Source of the DNA: Pseudomonadota bacterium
GTDB taxonomy: Bacteria; Bdellovibrionota; Bdellovibrionia; Bdellovibrionales; JACTMU01
Length of the DNA stretch: 64,000 nt
Direction: 5' to 3'
Assembly (NCBI GenBank): GCA_014584465.1
Contig: JACTMU010000088.1
Location: 1 to 64,000 of the forward strand
Shown: one piece after another, positions 1 through 9,283 of the stretch
Layout: every line of letters begins with the position of its first letter
Numbering within the stretch: the stretch's first letter is position 1
Program-made: the position numbers and the translations under genes
The notes under the pieces: generated by a model
What the model saw: only the letters and a program-made list of their open reading frames with translations
Told to the model about the DNA's origin: nothing
The model's database searches: none

Positions 1-3
1 CTC

Positions 4-1029
4 TTAATTCCAAACTCCTTGGCACCATTCGACGGGCGTAAAGACCCCTCGGTCCAAGACTAAAGCTGTAAGCATTTCGGCAGGGGTCACGTCAAAGGCT
101 GGATTGAACACTGGAGCATCCAATGGACTCCAAACACATTTTCCAAAACTTCCACTCACGCCTCGCACCTCGTGGGGCGTGCGCTCTTCAATTGGTATCT
201 CAGCACCTGAAGCACAATTGAGATCCACGGTCGTAAAGGGAGCCACAACATAAAATGGAACTCGATGATGATGAGCCAAAACCGCCACCGAATAGGTTCC
301 AATCTTATTGGCGAAATCGCCATTTCGAGCAATACGATCACTTCCCACAAAAACCTTGTCGATCCTCTTTTTTCTCATAAGAGTCCCTGCCATGTTGTCG
401 CTGATCAGCGTGTAGGGGATCTTGAGCTGACCAAGCTCCCATGTGGTCAGACGTCCGCCCTGAAGCAAAGGACGTGTCTCGTCCACGTAGACATGAATAT
501 TTTTTCCTGACTCGTGGGCTTCACGGATGACTCCAAGAGCGGTTCCCACTCCCACTGTTGCAAGTCCACCGGTATTGCAATGGGTAAGAATGGAGTCACC
601 ATCTTCAATGAGGTGCGCCCCATTTCGTGCCATCTCTTTGCAAAGACGAACATCCTCATCAAAGAGTCCTCCCGCCCGCTCAACGAGTTGCTCTCGGTAA
701 TGATCCTCGCTCAATTGAGCCAACATTCGATCCAACGCATTCATTAAGTTGACCGCAGTCGGTCTTGATTCTCTGAGCCTCAGAGCGGCTCCTAGAATCT
801 CTCTGAATGAAGCCCCCTCTAGGGCGAGATGGGCCAACATCATTGAGGCCGCAACCCCAATCAAAGGGGCACCCCGCACACGAAGCTCCTGAATGCACTC
901 CACCATCTGCTCCAACGATTCCACAGTGAGCCACCTCTCCTCATGAGGAAGGAGGGTTTGATCAAGAAGTAACAATCTTCCATTCACATAACGTAGTGAT
1001 AATGAATCCCTATTTGCCAATTTCAACAT
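4..1029 (-). CDS. mtnA: S-methyl-5-thioribose-1-phosphate isomerase
   Basis: This cytosolic enzyme of the methionine salvage pathway isomerises 5-methylthioribose-1-phosphate to 5-methylthioribulose-1-phosphate. The 341-residue product has the usual family length and shows the RGAPLIGVAAS segment near residue 52, the catalytic cysteine in HCNTGG (C151), the catalytic aspartate in GSDRIARNGD (D231) and the conserved ETRPLLQG stretch (about 184-191). The stop codon lies only three bases inside the window edge. It overlaps the upstream radical SAM gene by seven bases, so the two are probably co-transcribed. No other methionine-salvage gene is in view. Related eIF2B-type proteins are possible, but the C/D pair favours MtnA. 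Confidence 0.95.
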   Translation of the reverse strand: MLKLANRDSLSLRYVNGRLLLLDQTLLPHEERWLTVESLEQMVECIQELRVRGAPLIGVAASMMLAHLALEGASFREILGAALRLRESRPTAVNLMNALDRMLAQLSEDHYREQLVERAGGLFDEDVRLCKEMARNGAHLIEDGDSILTHCNTGGLATVGVGTALGVIREAHESGKNIHVYVDETRPLLQGGRLTTWELGQLKIPYTLISDNMAGTLMRKKRIDKVFVGSDRIARNGDFANKIGTYSVAVLAHHHRVPFYVVAPFTTVDLNCASGAEIPIEERTPHEVRGVSGSFGKCVWSPLDAPVFNPAFDVTPAEMLTALVLDRGVFTPVEWCQGVWN

Positions 1030-1949
1030 CGATAATCCCCTTGTTGAGCGTTTTGTCTTACCATATCATCCACAATGTATTGATGCGATTTCAATCGGTG
1101 CCGCGTCCAATCCGGTGCGACCAGTTGGTCCCATTGAGCCACAACTGCAGAAAGTCGATGAACTGCAACGTCGCAAGAGAGATGGCGCAAGAAAAGGATC
1201 ACACGTCTGGAATACTCTTCGAGGGTCATCGGCTCATAGTCACCAGAACGATACAACTCTTCCAGAGGCGTTCCACGAATCACATGAAGATGGTGCAATT
1301 TTACGTTATGAATGGGCAAGATCGAAATTCTTTGAGCCATCTCAATCAGGCGTTCATAAGTTTCGTTGGGAAGGCCCAAGATGAGATGAACGCCAAGATT
1401 GATCCCCGTTGCGCCGACCTGTTCAATGGCACGAAGAGCTGAAGCGACATCGTGTCCACGCCGAAGAAATTTAAGGTCATCCTCAAAGAGGGTTTGAACT
1501 CCCAATTCCACGCCCACAAACGTTCTCTTGGAAAACTCCTCTAAAAGAGCAACCAAAGCTTGTGACAGACAGTCTGGACGTGTTCCCACAATGAGACCAA
1601 CCACACCCTCCATAGAGAGTGCCTCTTCAAAAATTTCACGCAGATTTTGAGTCGATTGAAGAGTGCTTGTATAACTTTGAAAATAGATGAGAAATCGCTT
1701 AGACCGAAACCTCCTCTCGATGATCTCCCGTTGCACCTCAATCTGATCTCGGAGCTGATGGCTCATCAAGTCGGGTCGAGCCGCTGAGCCCCATGGATCA
1801 CAGTAGATGCATCGATGGGCTCCAGAGACCACCGGCGGACATCGATAAGATACCGTGACCGGAATCTTGTAGACCTTTTCTCCAAAGAGCTCCCGATAGT
1901 ATCGACTGATCGGATAGTATCTCTCATTCTCTCCCCGGAGATAACGCAT
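1023..1949 (-). CDS. Radical SAM protein of the YhcC type (TIGR01212)
   Basis: This is a radical S-adenosylmethionine enzyme of unknown substrate. Three cysteines near the N-terminus (C37, C47, C50, spaced CX9CX2C) fit the extended iron-sulfur motif of this family. The remainder has family-like blocks, including GVELGVQT (about 146) and HLILGLPNET. It is 308 residues long, the usual size. The start has a GAGGGAG ribosome site about 10 bases upstream. It is the first gene of a two-gene minus-strand unit with mtnA, and a seven-base ATGTTGA overlap suggests translational coupling. The family assignment is firm, but the reaction is not known. Confidence 0.85.
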   Translation of the reverse strand: MRYLRGENERYYPISRYYRELFGEKVYKIPVTVSYRCPPVVSGAHRCIYCDPWGSAARPDLMSHQLRDQIEVQREIIERRFRSKRFLIYFQSYTSTLQSTQNLREIFEEALSMEGVVGLIVGTRPDCLSQALVALLEEFSKRTFVGVELGVQTLFEDDLKFLRRGHDVASALRAIEQVGATGINLGVHLILGLPNETYERLIEMAQRISILPIHNVKLHHLHVIRGTPLEELYRSGDYEPMTLEEYSRRVILFLRHLSCDVAVHRLSAVVAQWDQLVAPDWTRHRLKSHQYIVDDMVRQNAQQGDYRC

Positions 1950-2100
1950 GCCGACAATCTCCCTCAGCAGAAACTAACTGAATTGGTAAAAAAGCTATGA
2001 TAACCCATAACTCCTAATCGCTGGCTAGAGCAAAACCGACCCAAATTGCAAAGGCAAAATGGGGGCGGCAACCACAACGCTGTGAAGAGGTACTCTTTCT

Positions 2101-2787
2101 GTGAGCGGCAGTCTACTACTTATTGAAGATGAGCGGGACATTGCAAAACTGATGGAGTACAACCTTCACACGGAAGGATACACCACAGAGTGGTTTGCAA
2201 GCGCCGAAGAGGGGCTCGAACGCCTTAAATCCTCAACCTTTGATCTCATACTTCTTGATCTTATGTTACCCGGGATGAGTGGATTGGAGTTCTGTCGGCG
2301 CGTCCGTCGTGCAGAGTCGACCCAACATATACCCATCATCATGGTCACCGCCAAAGGCTCTGAGGAGGAGGTCGTCCGAGGTTTAGAGACAGGTGCAGAT
2401 GATTATATTACGAAACCCTTCAGTCCGGCGATTTTTTTGGCGCGGGTCAAATCCGTTCTACGCCGACATCTCCCCACCCATTTGTCTCAAGAGGAGATCT
2501 ACTCCGTTGGGAATCTAACCATGGATCTGAGCCGTCACCAAGTCACTGTGGATGGTGAGACGGTGGAGCTGACCCTTTCGGAGTTTCAAATACTCCGTGT
2601 GCTCACCCAACGGCCCGGATGGGTCTTCACGCGAACTCAGTTAGTGGATGCCCTTCATGGGAAAAATTATGCCGTCACGGAGAGAACCATCGATTTTCAG
2701 ATGGTGGGACTTCGCCGTAAGCTGGGTCCGAAGTGCCAGATCGAAACCATTCGTGGCGTAGGCTACCGCTTTCAAGAGTCGATATGA
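2101..2787 (+). CDS. phoB: Phosphate regulon response regulator PhoB
   Basis: This is a two-component response regulator of the OmpR/PhoB class. Residues 1-120 are the receiver domain, with the acidic pair E9/D10, the phosphoacceptor D53 (LLDLMLPG) and the lysine of YITKPF. Residues 130-226 are a winged-helix DNA-binding domain (LTLSEFQILRVL, then RTIDFQMVGLRRKLG). It starts with GTG, preceded by GAAGAGG about 11 bases upstream. It overlaps phoR in an ATGA junction and sits directly ahead of pstSCAB-phoU. It is therefore probably the regulator of phosphate uptake rather than a generic OmpR paralogue. Confidence 0.9.
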   Translation: MSGSLLLIEDERDIAKLMEYNLHTEGYTTEWFASAEEGLERLKSSTFDLILLDLMLPGMSGLEFCRRVRRAESTQHIPIIMVTAKGSEEEVVRGLETGADDYITKPFSPAIFLARVKSVLRRHLPTHLSQEEIYSVGNLTMDLSRHQVTVDGETVELTLSEFQILRVLTQRPGWVFTRTQLVDALHGKNYAVTERTIDFQMVGLRRKLGPKCQIETIRGVGYRFQESI

Positions 2788-4568
2788 AGTTCCGTCGTCT
2801 CTTTTGGAAGCTTTTTCTTCGTATCCTTCTCCTGGTAACCCTCTCGACCGCTGGCGCGCTCACGTTGAGCTCCATCTCTGTTCAAAAGCTCCAATTCCAG
2901 AGGAGTGAAAGCGAACTGGAGTGGATCGCCAATCTCGTGCAACGAGAGATCGCGGCACCACTTGTAGAGAAAAATGACATTCAGGTCCAATCCCTAATCC
3001 AGGAAATTGGAGCTGCAGTCCCGTTTCGCCTCACCGTCGTCCGTCCCAATGGGGAGGTGGTTGCCGACAGTTTCGAAAGCCCCCGCGAAATGGACAACCA
3101 CCTTGATCGTCCTGAGATCACCCAAGCCCTCCAAGGTGTGGTCGGAAAGTCCTTTCGATTTGGAAAGGGAACCCAAGAAAAGAGGCTCTATCTCGCCGTC
3201 CCGGTGGTTGGACCGTTTGATGAGATCATTGGCGTGGTTCGAAGCACCCCTCCTTCAGATCAGCCCACCAATGACGATCCCATCTTATCCCTTCAACTTC
3301 TAATTTGGATCATGTTGATCATAGGTCTTGTGGCCTTCATGAGTTGGAAGTTTTCTCATCGCCTCAGCGCGCCGATCGAGTCACTTCGGAGTTATGCACA
3401 GAAAATCTCTAGAGGTGATTTTTCCTCACGTGTGCGCTTTGAGGAAGAAGATCCCCGCGAGTTTCATGACCTTGGTCGTTTTATGAACAAGATTGCCATT
3501 GATCTTCTTCGACAAGTAGATGTGATGGTCAAACAGAGTGACATCCAGAAGGCCATTCTTTTGAGCATGAAAGAGGGGGTGATCGCCATCGATTCTCATG
3601 AGAGAGTCACTCATCTGAATCGATCTGCCGAACTCCTCCTAGATTCTAAAGGTCGCAACCTTAAGGGCCTGGCTCTGCATGAAGCCATTCGAAACAGTGA
3701 CCTCAATGGACTTGTTCATCAGGTCCTTCAAAATGGAGTACGAAGTAAAAAAGAGCTTGAATTTGTCTCCGGTGACAAGCTTCTTCAGATTTCTGCTCAA
3801 GTTAATCCCCTCTTTGATCAAGGCCACTCCAATGCCGGTGTGGTCATTGTTCTCAATGATGTCACTGATTTGAAGGAGTTTGAACGCCGACGCAAAGAGT
3901 TTGTCGCCAATGTCTCTCATGAGTTAAAGACACCTTTGACCTCGATACGAGGATTTGCGGAGACCCTTCTACGAGCCAAAGAGGGAGGCCCCACCCATCA
4001 GGAGTTCTTGAAGATCATCGTCAACCATGCAAAACGACTTGACGCCATCGTGGATGACCTCTTGATGCTTTCAAAGATCGAAAAAGATGAGAAAGATCCC
4101 ATAGCCATTGCGTTATCTCCTGAACCTCTCGCTCAACTCATTCAAGATGCAGTGGAACTCTGTCAAACTCACGCTCAGGAAAAGAGACAGACTCTGTCGG
4201 TGCAGTGTGCTCCAGATTTACTGGCTCATCTCAATCGCACACTTTTTGTGCAAGCACTTGTGAATCTCGTCCATAATGCTGTGAAGTACAGCCCAGAAGA
4301 GAGCACCATCGAGATCTTTGTCACCCAGAAGGGCTCTGAGTTGATCCTCAGCGTGCGGGATCAGGGGCCTGGAATTCCTGAAGAGCATCAAAATCGCATT
4401 TTTGAGCGCTTCTACCGCGTCGATTCGGGCCGAAGTCGTGAGGTCGGCGGCACTGGACTTGGACTTGCCATCGTGAAACACATCGTAAATATCCACCATG
4501 GTTCTGTCGGAGTAAAAAGCACCCCGGGTCAGGGATGCGAATTTTGGATTGGTCTCACGAAGATCTAA
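2784..4568 (+). CDS. phoR: Phosphate regulon sensor histidine kinase PhoR
   Basis: This inner-membrane sensor kinase partners PhoB. The 594-residue protein has a first membrane helix at about 7-30, an extracytoplasmic region, a second helix at about 170-188, a HAMP segment (190-243), a PAS domain (255-365), a HisKA domain with the phosphorylated histidine H379 in FVANVSHELKTP, and a HATPase domain with an N box (NLVHNAVKYS) and a glycine-rich G box (GGTGLGLAI). I chose the ATG at 2784 because it overlaps the phoB stop as ATGA; a longer reading frame would begin deep inside phoB. The large periplasmic loop resembles PhoR of Gram-positive bacteria and deltaproteobacteria more than the short E. 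coli form. Confidence 0.9.
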   Translation: MKFRRLFWKLFLRILLLVTLSTAGALTLSSISVQKLQFQRSESELEWIANLVQREIAAPLVEKNDIQVQSLIQEIGAAVPFRLTVVRPNGEVVADSFESPREMDNHLDRPEITQALQGVVGKSFRFGKGTQEKRLYLAVPVVGPFDEIIGVVRSTPPSDQPTNDDPILSLQLLIWIMLIIGLVAFMSWKFSHRLSAPIESLRSYAQKISRGDFSSRVRFEEEDPREFHDLGRFMNKIAIDLLRQVDVMVKQSDIQKAILLSMKEGVIAIDSHERVTHLNRSAELLLDSKGRNLKGLALHEAIRNSDLNGLVHQVLQNGVRSKKELEFVSGDKLLQISAQVNPLFDQGHSNAGVVIVLNDVTDLKEFERRRKEFVANVSHELKTPLTSIRGFAETLLRAKEGGPTHQEFLKIIVNHAKRLDAIVDDLLMLSKIEKDEKDPIAIALSPEPLAQLIQDAVELCQTHAQEKRQTLSVQCAPDLLAHLNRTLFVQALVNLVHNAVKYSPEESTIEIFVTQKGSELILSVRDQGPGIPEEHQNRIFERFYRVDSGRSREVGGTGLGLAIVKHIVNIHHGSVGVKSTPGQGCEFWIGLTKI

Positions 4569-4668
4569 CAGAGCACTGATTTTTCTCTAACACTTCCCCT
4601 GTATGTTGCCCCCATAGATTTTGAATCTGAAATCGAAGGTGGATCAAAACGTCAGGGAGGTCTTAATC

Positions 4669-5628
4669 GTGGGGCAAAATTTACTGATTTTCACAATCTC
4701 TATTCTATCTTTCTTCTCCTCCTGGAATCTGGCTGTTGCCGAAGCTGCTCTTCAAGGCAGTGTGAAGATCGATGGCTCCAGCACCGTTTTTCCAATCAGC
4801 GAGGCGGTCGTTGAGGAGTTTGGGAAGAGCCATCCGAGAGTCAGAGCCACGATCGGAGTTTCGGGAACCGGAGGAGGTTTTAAGAAGTTCTGCACGGGTG
4901 AAATCGACATCAACGATGCTTCTCGGGCGATCAAAGGCAGTGAAACGGAACTTGCAAAGAAAAATGGCATTCGTTTCGTCGAACTTCCGATTGCATACGA
5001 TGGGATCTCCATTCTGGTTCATAAGGACAACACATGGGTCGATCACCTTACCACCGAAGAGCTCAAGAAGATTTGGCAACCAGGCAGTCTTGTGAAAACC
5101 TGGAAGGATGTTCGGCCTTCATGGCCCGAAAGAGCCATCCGGCTCTATGGTCCTGGCACGGATTCAGGGACCTTTGACTATTTTACCGAGGAGATCAATG
5201 GTAAGGCTCAAGCCAGCCGATCTGATTTTACCAAGAGTGAAGACGACAACATCTTGATTCGCGGCATCTCGGGCGATCGCGACTCACTCGGCTACATTGG
5301 ATTTGCCTACTACGATGCCAATCGCACCAAAGTCAAAGCCGTCCCCATTCGATCAAGTAAGGGGAGTGCCGTAGTTCCGACCTTTGATACCATTAGAAAT
5401 GGCACTTATGCACCTCTCTCACGAATGATCTACATCTACGCAAATATTGACGCTCTCGTGAAGAAAACAGAAGTCTTGGAGTTTGTAAGATTTTACTTGA
5501 AAAATGCAGCAAAATTATCGAAAGAGGTTGGCTATGTTCCCCTACCGGAGAGTCGATACGTTGAGGATCTTGCCCGAATTGAACAACTTATGGCATCAAA
5601 AGGTGACTCAAGTTCGAAGTCAAATTGA
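4669..5628 (+). CDS. pstS: Periplasmic phosphate-binding protein PstS
   Basis: This is the substrate-binding subunit of the high-affinity phosphate ABC transporter. From the GTG at 4669 it reads a signal peptide (hydrophobic core LLIFTISILSFF) and then the PstS opening IDGSSTVFPISEA. Further family blocks are GVSGTGGGFKKF and GTDSGTFDYF, which contribute phosphate-binding loops. The GTG is preceded by AGGGAGG at 4653-4659; an upstream TTG at 4621 has no comparable ribosome site and would add a charged stretch before the signal. It lies 100 bases after phoR. I do not see a convincing Pho box in that gap. Confidence 0.9.
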   Translation: MGQNLLIFTISILSFFSSWNLAVAEAALQGSVKIDGSSTVFPISEAVVEEFGKSHPRVRATIGVSGTGGGFKKFCTGEIDINDASRAIKGSETELAKKNGIRFVELPIAYDGISILVHKDNTWVDHLTTEELKKIWQPGSLVKTWKDVRPSWPERAIRLYGPGTDSGTFDYFTEEINGKAQASRSDFTKSEDDNILIRGISGDRDSLGYIGFAYYDANRTKVKAVPIRSSKGSAVVPTFDTIRNGTYAPLSRMIYIYANIDALVKKTEVLEFVRFYLKNAAKLSKEVGYVPLPESRYVEDLARIEQLMASKGDSSSKSN

Positions 5629-6523
5629 GTCCTATCGTCGAGATCTTTTGAACTGGATCATAGAGGGTGGCTTTCGTCTCTTTTTGATGATGGCTCTCTC
5701 GATCACTCTCGTTACAACTGCCACAGTGATTGTTCTCTTGGTCCGTGAATCCTTGCCCTTTTTTCAACAAATCCCTCTCAAGGATTTTCTCTTTGGAACC
5801 CAATGGGAACCTCTCATTGAACCAAAATCCTTTGGGGTCCTTCCACTTGTCAGTGGGACCATGATGATCGTTGCTGGGGCCATGCTGCTTGCCGTCCCCT
5901 CTGGAATCATGATTGCAACCTATTTGAACGAATTTGCATCGTCCAAGTTGCGAGCCCTCATTAAGCCGATCCTCGAGATATTGGCCGGAATACCCACCGT
6001 TGTTTACGGCTATTTTGCGCTCACATTCGTCACGCCCGTATTGAAAGAGATCCTCCCCGACATTCAAGTTTTTAATGCACTCAGTGCGGCCATTGTGGTT
6101 GGCATTATGATCCTCCCGATGGTGGCTTCTCTCACGGATGATGCCTTTCGAGCTGTTCCCAATTCACTGCGGGAGGGTGCCTATGCGGTGGGAGCAACCC
6201 CGTTTGAGGTGATCACAGACATTGTCATTCCTGCTTCGCGATCTCGAATTGGAGCTGCGGTGATTTTGGGAGTTTCCCGTGCCATTGGTGAAACGATGGC
6301 CGTAACGTTGGCCGCTGGTGCAACCCCAAAATGGACCTTTAACCCTTTAGAGAGCATCCAAACGATGACCGCATACATTGTTCAGGTTAGCCTCGGTGAC
6401 ACTCCTGCAGGCGGAATCGAATATCAGACTTGTTTCGTTGTGGCACTCCTGCTCTTTGCCATCACGATGGTGATGAACTTTGCTGGAAATATGTTGACCT
6501 ATTTTGACCGAAAGGTGGGGTAG
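5603..6523 (+). CDS. pstC: Phosphate ABC transporter permease PstC
   Basis: This is one of two membrane permeases of the Pst importer. It has about six hydrophobic helices and the conserved EAA-type loop: LREGAYAVGATPFEVI, followed by GVSRAIGETMAV. The start is uncertain. The GTG at 5603 gives 306 residues, a typical size. A TTG at 5579 has a GAGG 12 bases upstream and is an alternative. An ATG at 5504 would overlap pstS by 125 bases and is unlikely. All choices overlap the 3' end of pstS, implying coupled translation in pstS-pstC-pstA-pstB-phoU. Confidence 0.9.
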   Translation: MTQVRSQIESYRRDLLNWIIEGGFRLFLMMALSITLVTTATVIVLLVRESLPFFQQIPLKDFLFGTQWEPLIEPKSFGVLPLVSGTMMIVAGAMLLAVPSGIMIATYLNEFASSKLRALIKPILEILAGIPTVVYGYFALTFVTPVLKEILPDIQVFNALSAAIVVGIMILPMVASLTDDAFRAVPNSLREGAYAVGATPFEVITDIVIPASRSRIGAAVILGVSRAIGETMAVTLAAGATPKWTFNPLESIQTMTAYIVQVSLGDTPAGGIEYQTCFVVALLLFAITMVMNFAGNMLTYFDRKVG

Positions 6524-6530
6524 TGATCTT

Positions 6531-7388
6531 ATGTTGAAAAGTGTGAAAGCCAGAAAACGCCGAGACAAGATCTTTGTTTGGCTTTGCCGTGGTGTCACCT
6601 TGATGGCTCTTTTCGTTTTGGCGCTTCTACTCTTCCATCTGATCCGAGAGGGGGCTCACTGGTTGAGTTTGGATTTTCTCAATCAGTTTCCTTCTCGTTT
6701 TCCTAGTAAAGCCGGAATTAAGTCGGCTCTTTTTGGAACTCTTTGGTTGAGTCTCCTGACGGCAATCTTCTCCTTTCCAATTGGAATTGCTTCAGCCCTC
6801 TATCTTGAGGAGTACGCACCCAAGAATCGTCTCTTCTCATTGATCGAAATGAATATATCGAATTTGGCAGGGATGCCCTCGATTGTTTATGGCCTTCTGG
6901 GATTGACCGTCTTTGTGCGTTTTTTCGGTCTTGAACAGAGTCTTTGGAGCGGAAGCCTCACCATGTCACTTCTTATCATGCCAACCATCATCATAGCCTC
7001 AAAAGAGGCGATTCGAGCAGTCCCCGACTCTCTGAGGCTTGCAGCCTTTGCTCTTGGAGCGAAGCCTTGGCAGGTCATTGTGGGTCAGGTTTTACCGGCC
7101 GCACTTCCCGGAATTTTGACGGGCTTTATACTTTCGATGTCCCGTGCGGTTGGAGAGAGTGCTCCACTCATTATGATTGGCGCTCTCAGTTATGTCGCCT
7201 TTCTTCCTCAATCCCCATCGGACCCCTTTACGGTCCTTCCTGTGCAGATCTTTGGCTGGGCCAGTCGCCCAAACGAAGAGTTTCATGGGTTGGCAGGGGC
7301 TGCAATCTTGGTTCTGCTGGCTGTTCTCTTTCTTATGAATCTCGGAGCGGTCATTGTTCGACAACGATTTCAGAGGTATCGACTATGA
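6531..7388 (+). CDS. pstA: Phosphate ABC transporter permease PstA
   Basis: This is the second Pst permease, 285 residues with about six membrane helices. Family signatures include ALYLEEYAP, the SIVYGLLG segment, and an EAA loop ([16 protein letters not shown]) followed by [12 protein letters not shown] chose the ATG at 6531 because GGTGGGG lies about ten bases upstream; a TTG at 6504 lies inside pstC. It begins eight bases after the pstC stop and ends in an ATGA overlap with pstB, as expected for a tightly coupled transporter operon. Confidence 0.92.
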   Translation: MLKSVKARKRRDKIFVWLCRGVTLMALFVLALLLFHLIREGAHWLSLDFLNQFPSRFPSKAGIKSALFGTLWLSLLTAIFSFPIGIASALYLEEYAPKNRLFSLIEMNISNLAGMPSIVYGLLGLTVFVRFFGLEQSLWSGSLTMSLLIMPTIIIASKEAIRAVPDSLRLAAFALGAKPWQVIVGQVLPAALPGILTGFILSMSRAVGESAPLIMIGALSYVAFLPQSPSDPFTVLPVQIFGWASRPNEEFHGLAGAAILVLLAVLFLMNLGAVIVRQRFQRYRL

Positions 7389-8167
7389 CCATGATGAATG
7401 TGGATCTACAAAGTGCCCCCCCCGTCCTTGAGGCAAGGGATCTTTCGGTCTATTATGGCAAGACCTGTGCTGTGAACTCCGTCTCACTGAATGTGGGCCG
7501 CAATCAGGTTACAGCGATCATTGGGCCCTCGGGTTGCGGAAAGAGCACTTTCTTGAGAACTCTCAATCGGATGAATGATTTCAACCCCTCTGTTCGGACC
7601 GAAGGCGAAGTCTTTTGTCGCGGCAAAAACATCTACGCCTCCGGAATTGACGCCACAGAAATTCGCCGTAGCATCGGGATGGTCTTTCAAAAGCCAAATC
7701 CCTTCCCTAAATCCATAGCCAAGAACATCCTTTGGGGACTTAAGATCAATGGAATGCTCAACGGAAATGGCGATGAAGTTGTGGAAAGGTCGCTTAAGCA
7801 AGCGGGTCTGTGGGATGAAGTTAAAGATCGACTGAATGATTCCGCCCTGAACCTCTCTGGCGGGCAACAGCAGCGACTGTGCATTGCACGAGCCATTGCC
7901 ATGAGTCCTTCGGTCGTCTTGATGGATGAGCCCTGTTCTGCCTTAGACCCTAGGTCCACGGCAAGAATTGAGGATCTCATCAATGAACTTGCCACTCAAT
8001 ACACGATCGTCATTGTGACTCACAACATGCAACAGGCCGCTCGAGTTTCTAAAGAGACCGCCTTTTTCTATGAGGGCAAACTTGTGGAATTTGGTTCTAC
8101 TCAAGCCATTTTCACGAAACCTAAGAATAAGAAAACAGAAGAGTACATCACTGGACGGATGGGATAA
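7385..8167 (+). CDS. pstB: Phosphate ABC transporter ATP-binding protein PstB
   Basis: This is the cytoplasmic ATPase of the Pst importer, 260 residues. It shows Walker [10 protein letters not shown] (47-55), the ABC signature LSGGQQQR, Walker [14 protein letters not shown], and the switch histidine in VTHNM. The RTLNRMND and [11 protein letters not shown] segments are typical of PstB and separate it from other ABC ATPases. The ATG at 7385 overlaps the pstA stop (ATGA); the frame is open far upstream, but that part has no PstB homology pattern and runs antiparallel in meaning to pstA. phoU follows after four bases. Confidence 0.95.
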   Translation: MTMMNVDLQSAPPVLEARDLSVYYGKTCAVNSVSLNVGRNQVTAIIGPSGCGKSTFLRTLNRMNDFNPSVRTEGEVFCRGKNIYASGIDATEIRRSIGMVFQKPNPFPKSIAKNILWGLKINGMLNGNGDEVVERSLKQAGLWDEVKDRLNDSALNLSGGQQQRLCIARAIAMSPSVVLMDEPCSALDPRSTARIEDLINELATQYTIVIVTHNMQQAARVSKETAFFYEGKLVEFGSTQAIFTKPKNKKTEEYITGRMG

Positions 8168-8171
8168 AACT

Positions 8172-8846
8172 ATGGGACGACATTTTGAGACCGAACTTGA
8201 TCGACTGAAAAAAAAGATCCTCCTCTTAAGTTCCGTTGTGGAAGAGAGTGTGGAAAAGGCGGTGCGATCTGTACGAAATCGCGATGAAGTTTTAGCTCGT
8301 GAGGTCATTGACAAAGATCATTTGATTGATCTTAACGAAGTTGAAGTCGAAGAGGAGTGTTTGAAGATTTTAGCGCTCCACCAGCCTGTGGCTGTGGATC
8401 TTCGTTTTCTTGTGGCAGTCCTTAAGATCAATAATGATCTAGAGCGAATCGCAGACATTGCAGTCAATATCGCTGAGCGCTCTCTCTTTTTGTCTCGACA
8501 CGAACCCATTGACATTCCGTTTGATTTTGAAGAGATGAATAAAAAAAGCCGCTCCATGCTCAAACAATCTCTCGAGTCTTTGATCCATCAGGACTCTAAA
8601 CTTGCAAGCGAAGTGTGTCACGCAGATGATCTGGTCGATCAACTCAACCGTGAGATGTACACAAGAGTCTATGCGGCCATTCGTAAGCGTCCCGAGTGGG
8701 TTGAGGCCTACGTCAATTGCCTCTCCATTTCTCGCCATCTGGAACGCATTGCCGACTATGCGACCAACATTGCGGAAGATGTCATCTACATGGTTGAGGG
8801 TAGAATTGTCCGACACAAACCCGATGATGAGTTCGATGAAAATTGA
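8172..8846 (+). CDS. phoU: Phosphate signalling protein PhoU
   Basis: PhoU links Pst transporter activity to PhoR and represses the regulon when phosphate is plentiful. The 224-residue protein is a two-repeat helical bundle. Each repeat carries a metal-cluster motif: LRFLVAVLKINNDLERIAD in the first half and SISRHLERIADYATNIAED in the second. The ATG at 8172 follows a GGATGGGA stretch that also encodes the end of pstB. This is the usual last gene of the pst operon. The exported-protein genes that follow start 58 bases later with their own strong ribosome sites. Confidence 0.95.
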   Translation: MGRHFETELDRLKKKILLLSSVVEESVEKAVRSVRNRDEVLAREVIDKDHLIDLNEVEVEEECLKILALHQPVAVDLRFLVAVLKINNDLERIADIAVNIAERSLFLSRHEPIDIPFDFEEMNKKSRSMLKQSLESLIHQDSKLASEVCHADDLVDQLNREMYTRVYAAIRKRPEWVEAYVNCLSISRHLERIADYATNIAEDVIYMVEGRIVRHKPDDEFDEN

Positions 8847-8904
8847 TGTTTGAGAAGAAGACCCAATCTTTGCACAATTCAACAATAAAATAAATGGAGG
8901 GATT

Positions 8905-9258
8905 ATGAAACTTAAGCTCGTCGTACCAACATCGATGCTTGCCTTAAGCCTCACTGGATGTCTTGGCAACCGCTCAGGCGTAGCTCTTTTGGGGCTTGAT
9001 TCAAGAGGAAAACCTCTTGAGATTTTCGTAAATAAGGAGACGTTGAGCCAATCTCTCGGATCATTGATGGATTCCGTCAATGAGACGACCCTTCTTACGC
9101 TTGAGAATTCATCCGAGAAGAAGGAGTGGTTTTTGCGCACGGCCGTTGTGGGCCTTGGCGTGAAAATCGAAGCGGGACTGGGACCCTTTGTTAAGGTGAG
9201 TGCCACTCCTCGATTGAAGCTAGCTTTTTCTAATCAAATCAAACCCGTTGTACCCTAA
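8905..9258 (+). CDS. Small lipoprotein of unknown function
   Basis: I do not recognise this 117-residue protein. It begins with a lipoprotein signal whose lipobox is LTGC, giving a mature N-terminal cysteine at residue 19. The rest is a short mixed region ending in a glycine/hydrophobic stretch (about 80-110) with the pattern W-x-L-R, then GLG, AGLGP, then TPRLKLAF. A comparable pattern recurs in the next two genes. The ribosome site GGAGGG lies about six bases before the ATG. The gene sits downstream of phoU in the same direction and may share readthrough from the pst operon, though nothing proves phosphate control. Confidence 0.7.
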   Translation: MKLKLVVPTSMLALSLTGCLGNRSGVALLGLDSRGKPLEIFVNKETLSQSLGSLMDSVNETTLLTLENSSEKKEWFLRTAVVGLGVKIEAGLGPFVKVSATPRLKLAFSNQIKPVVP

Positions 9259-9283
9259 TTCAAATTCAGCTTAAGAGGAACAG

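Noticed and set aside
4569-4668. Pho box before pstS
   Set aside because: CTGTATGTTG is only a partial half-site and the second half-site at 11-base spacing is not convincing.
6944-7384. Long upstream extension of pstB
   Set aside because: It is the other-frame reading of pstA; PstB homology starts at the ATG at 7385.
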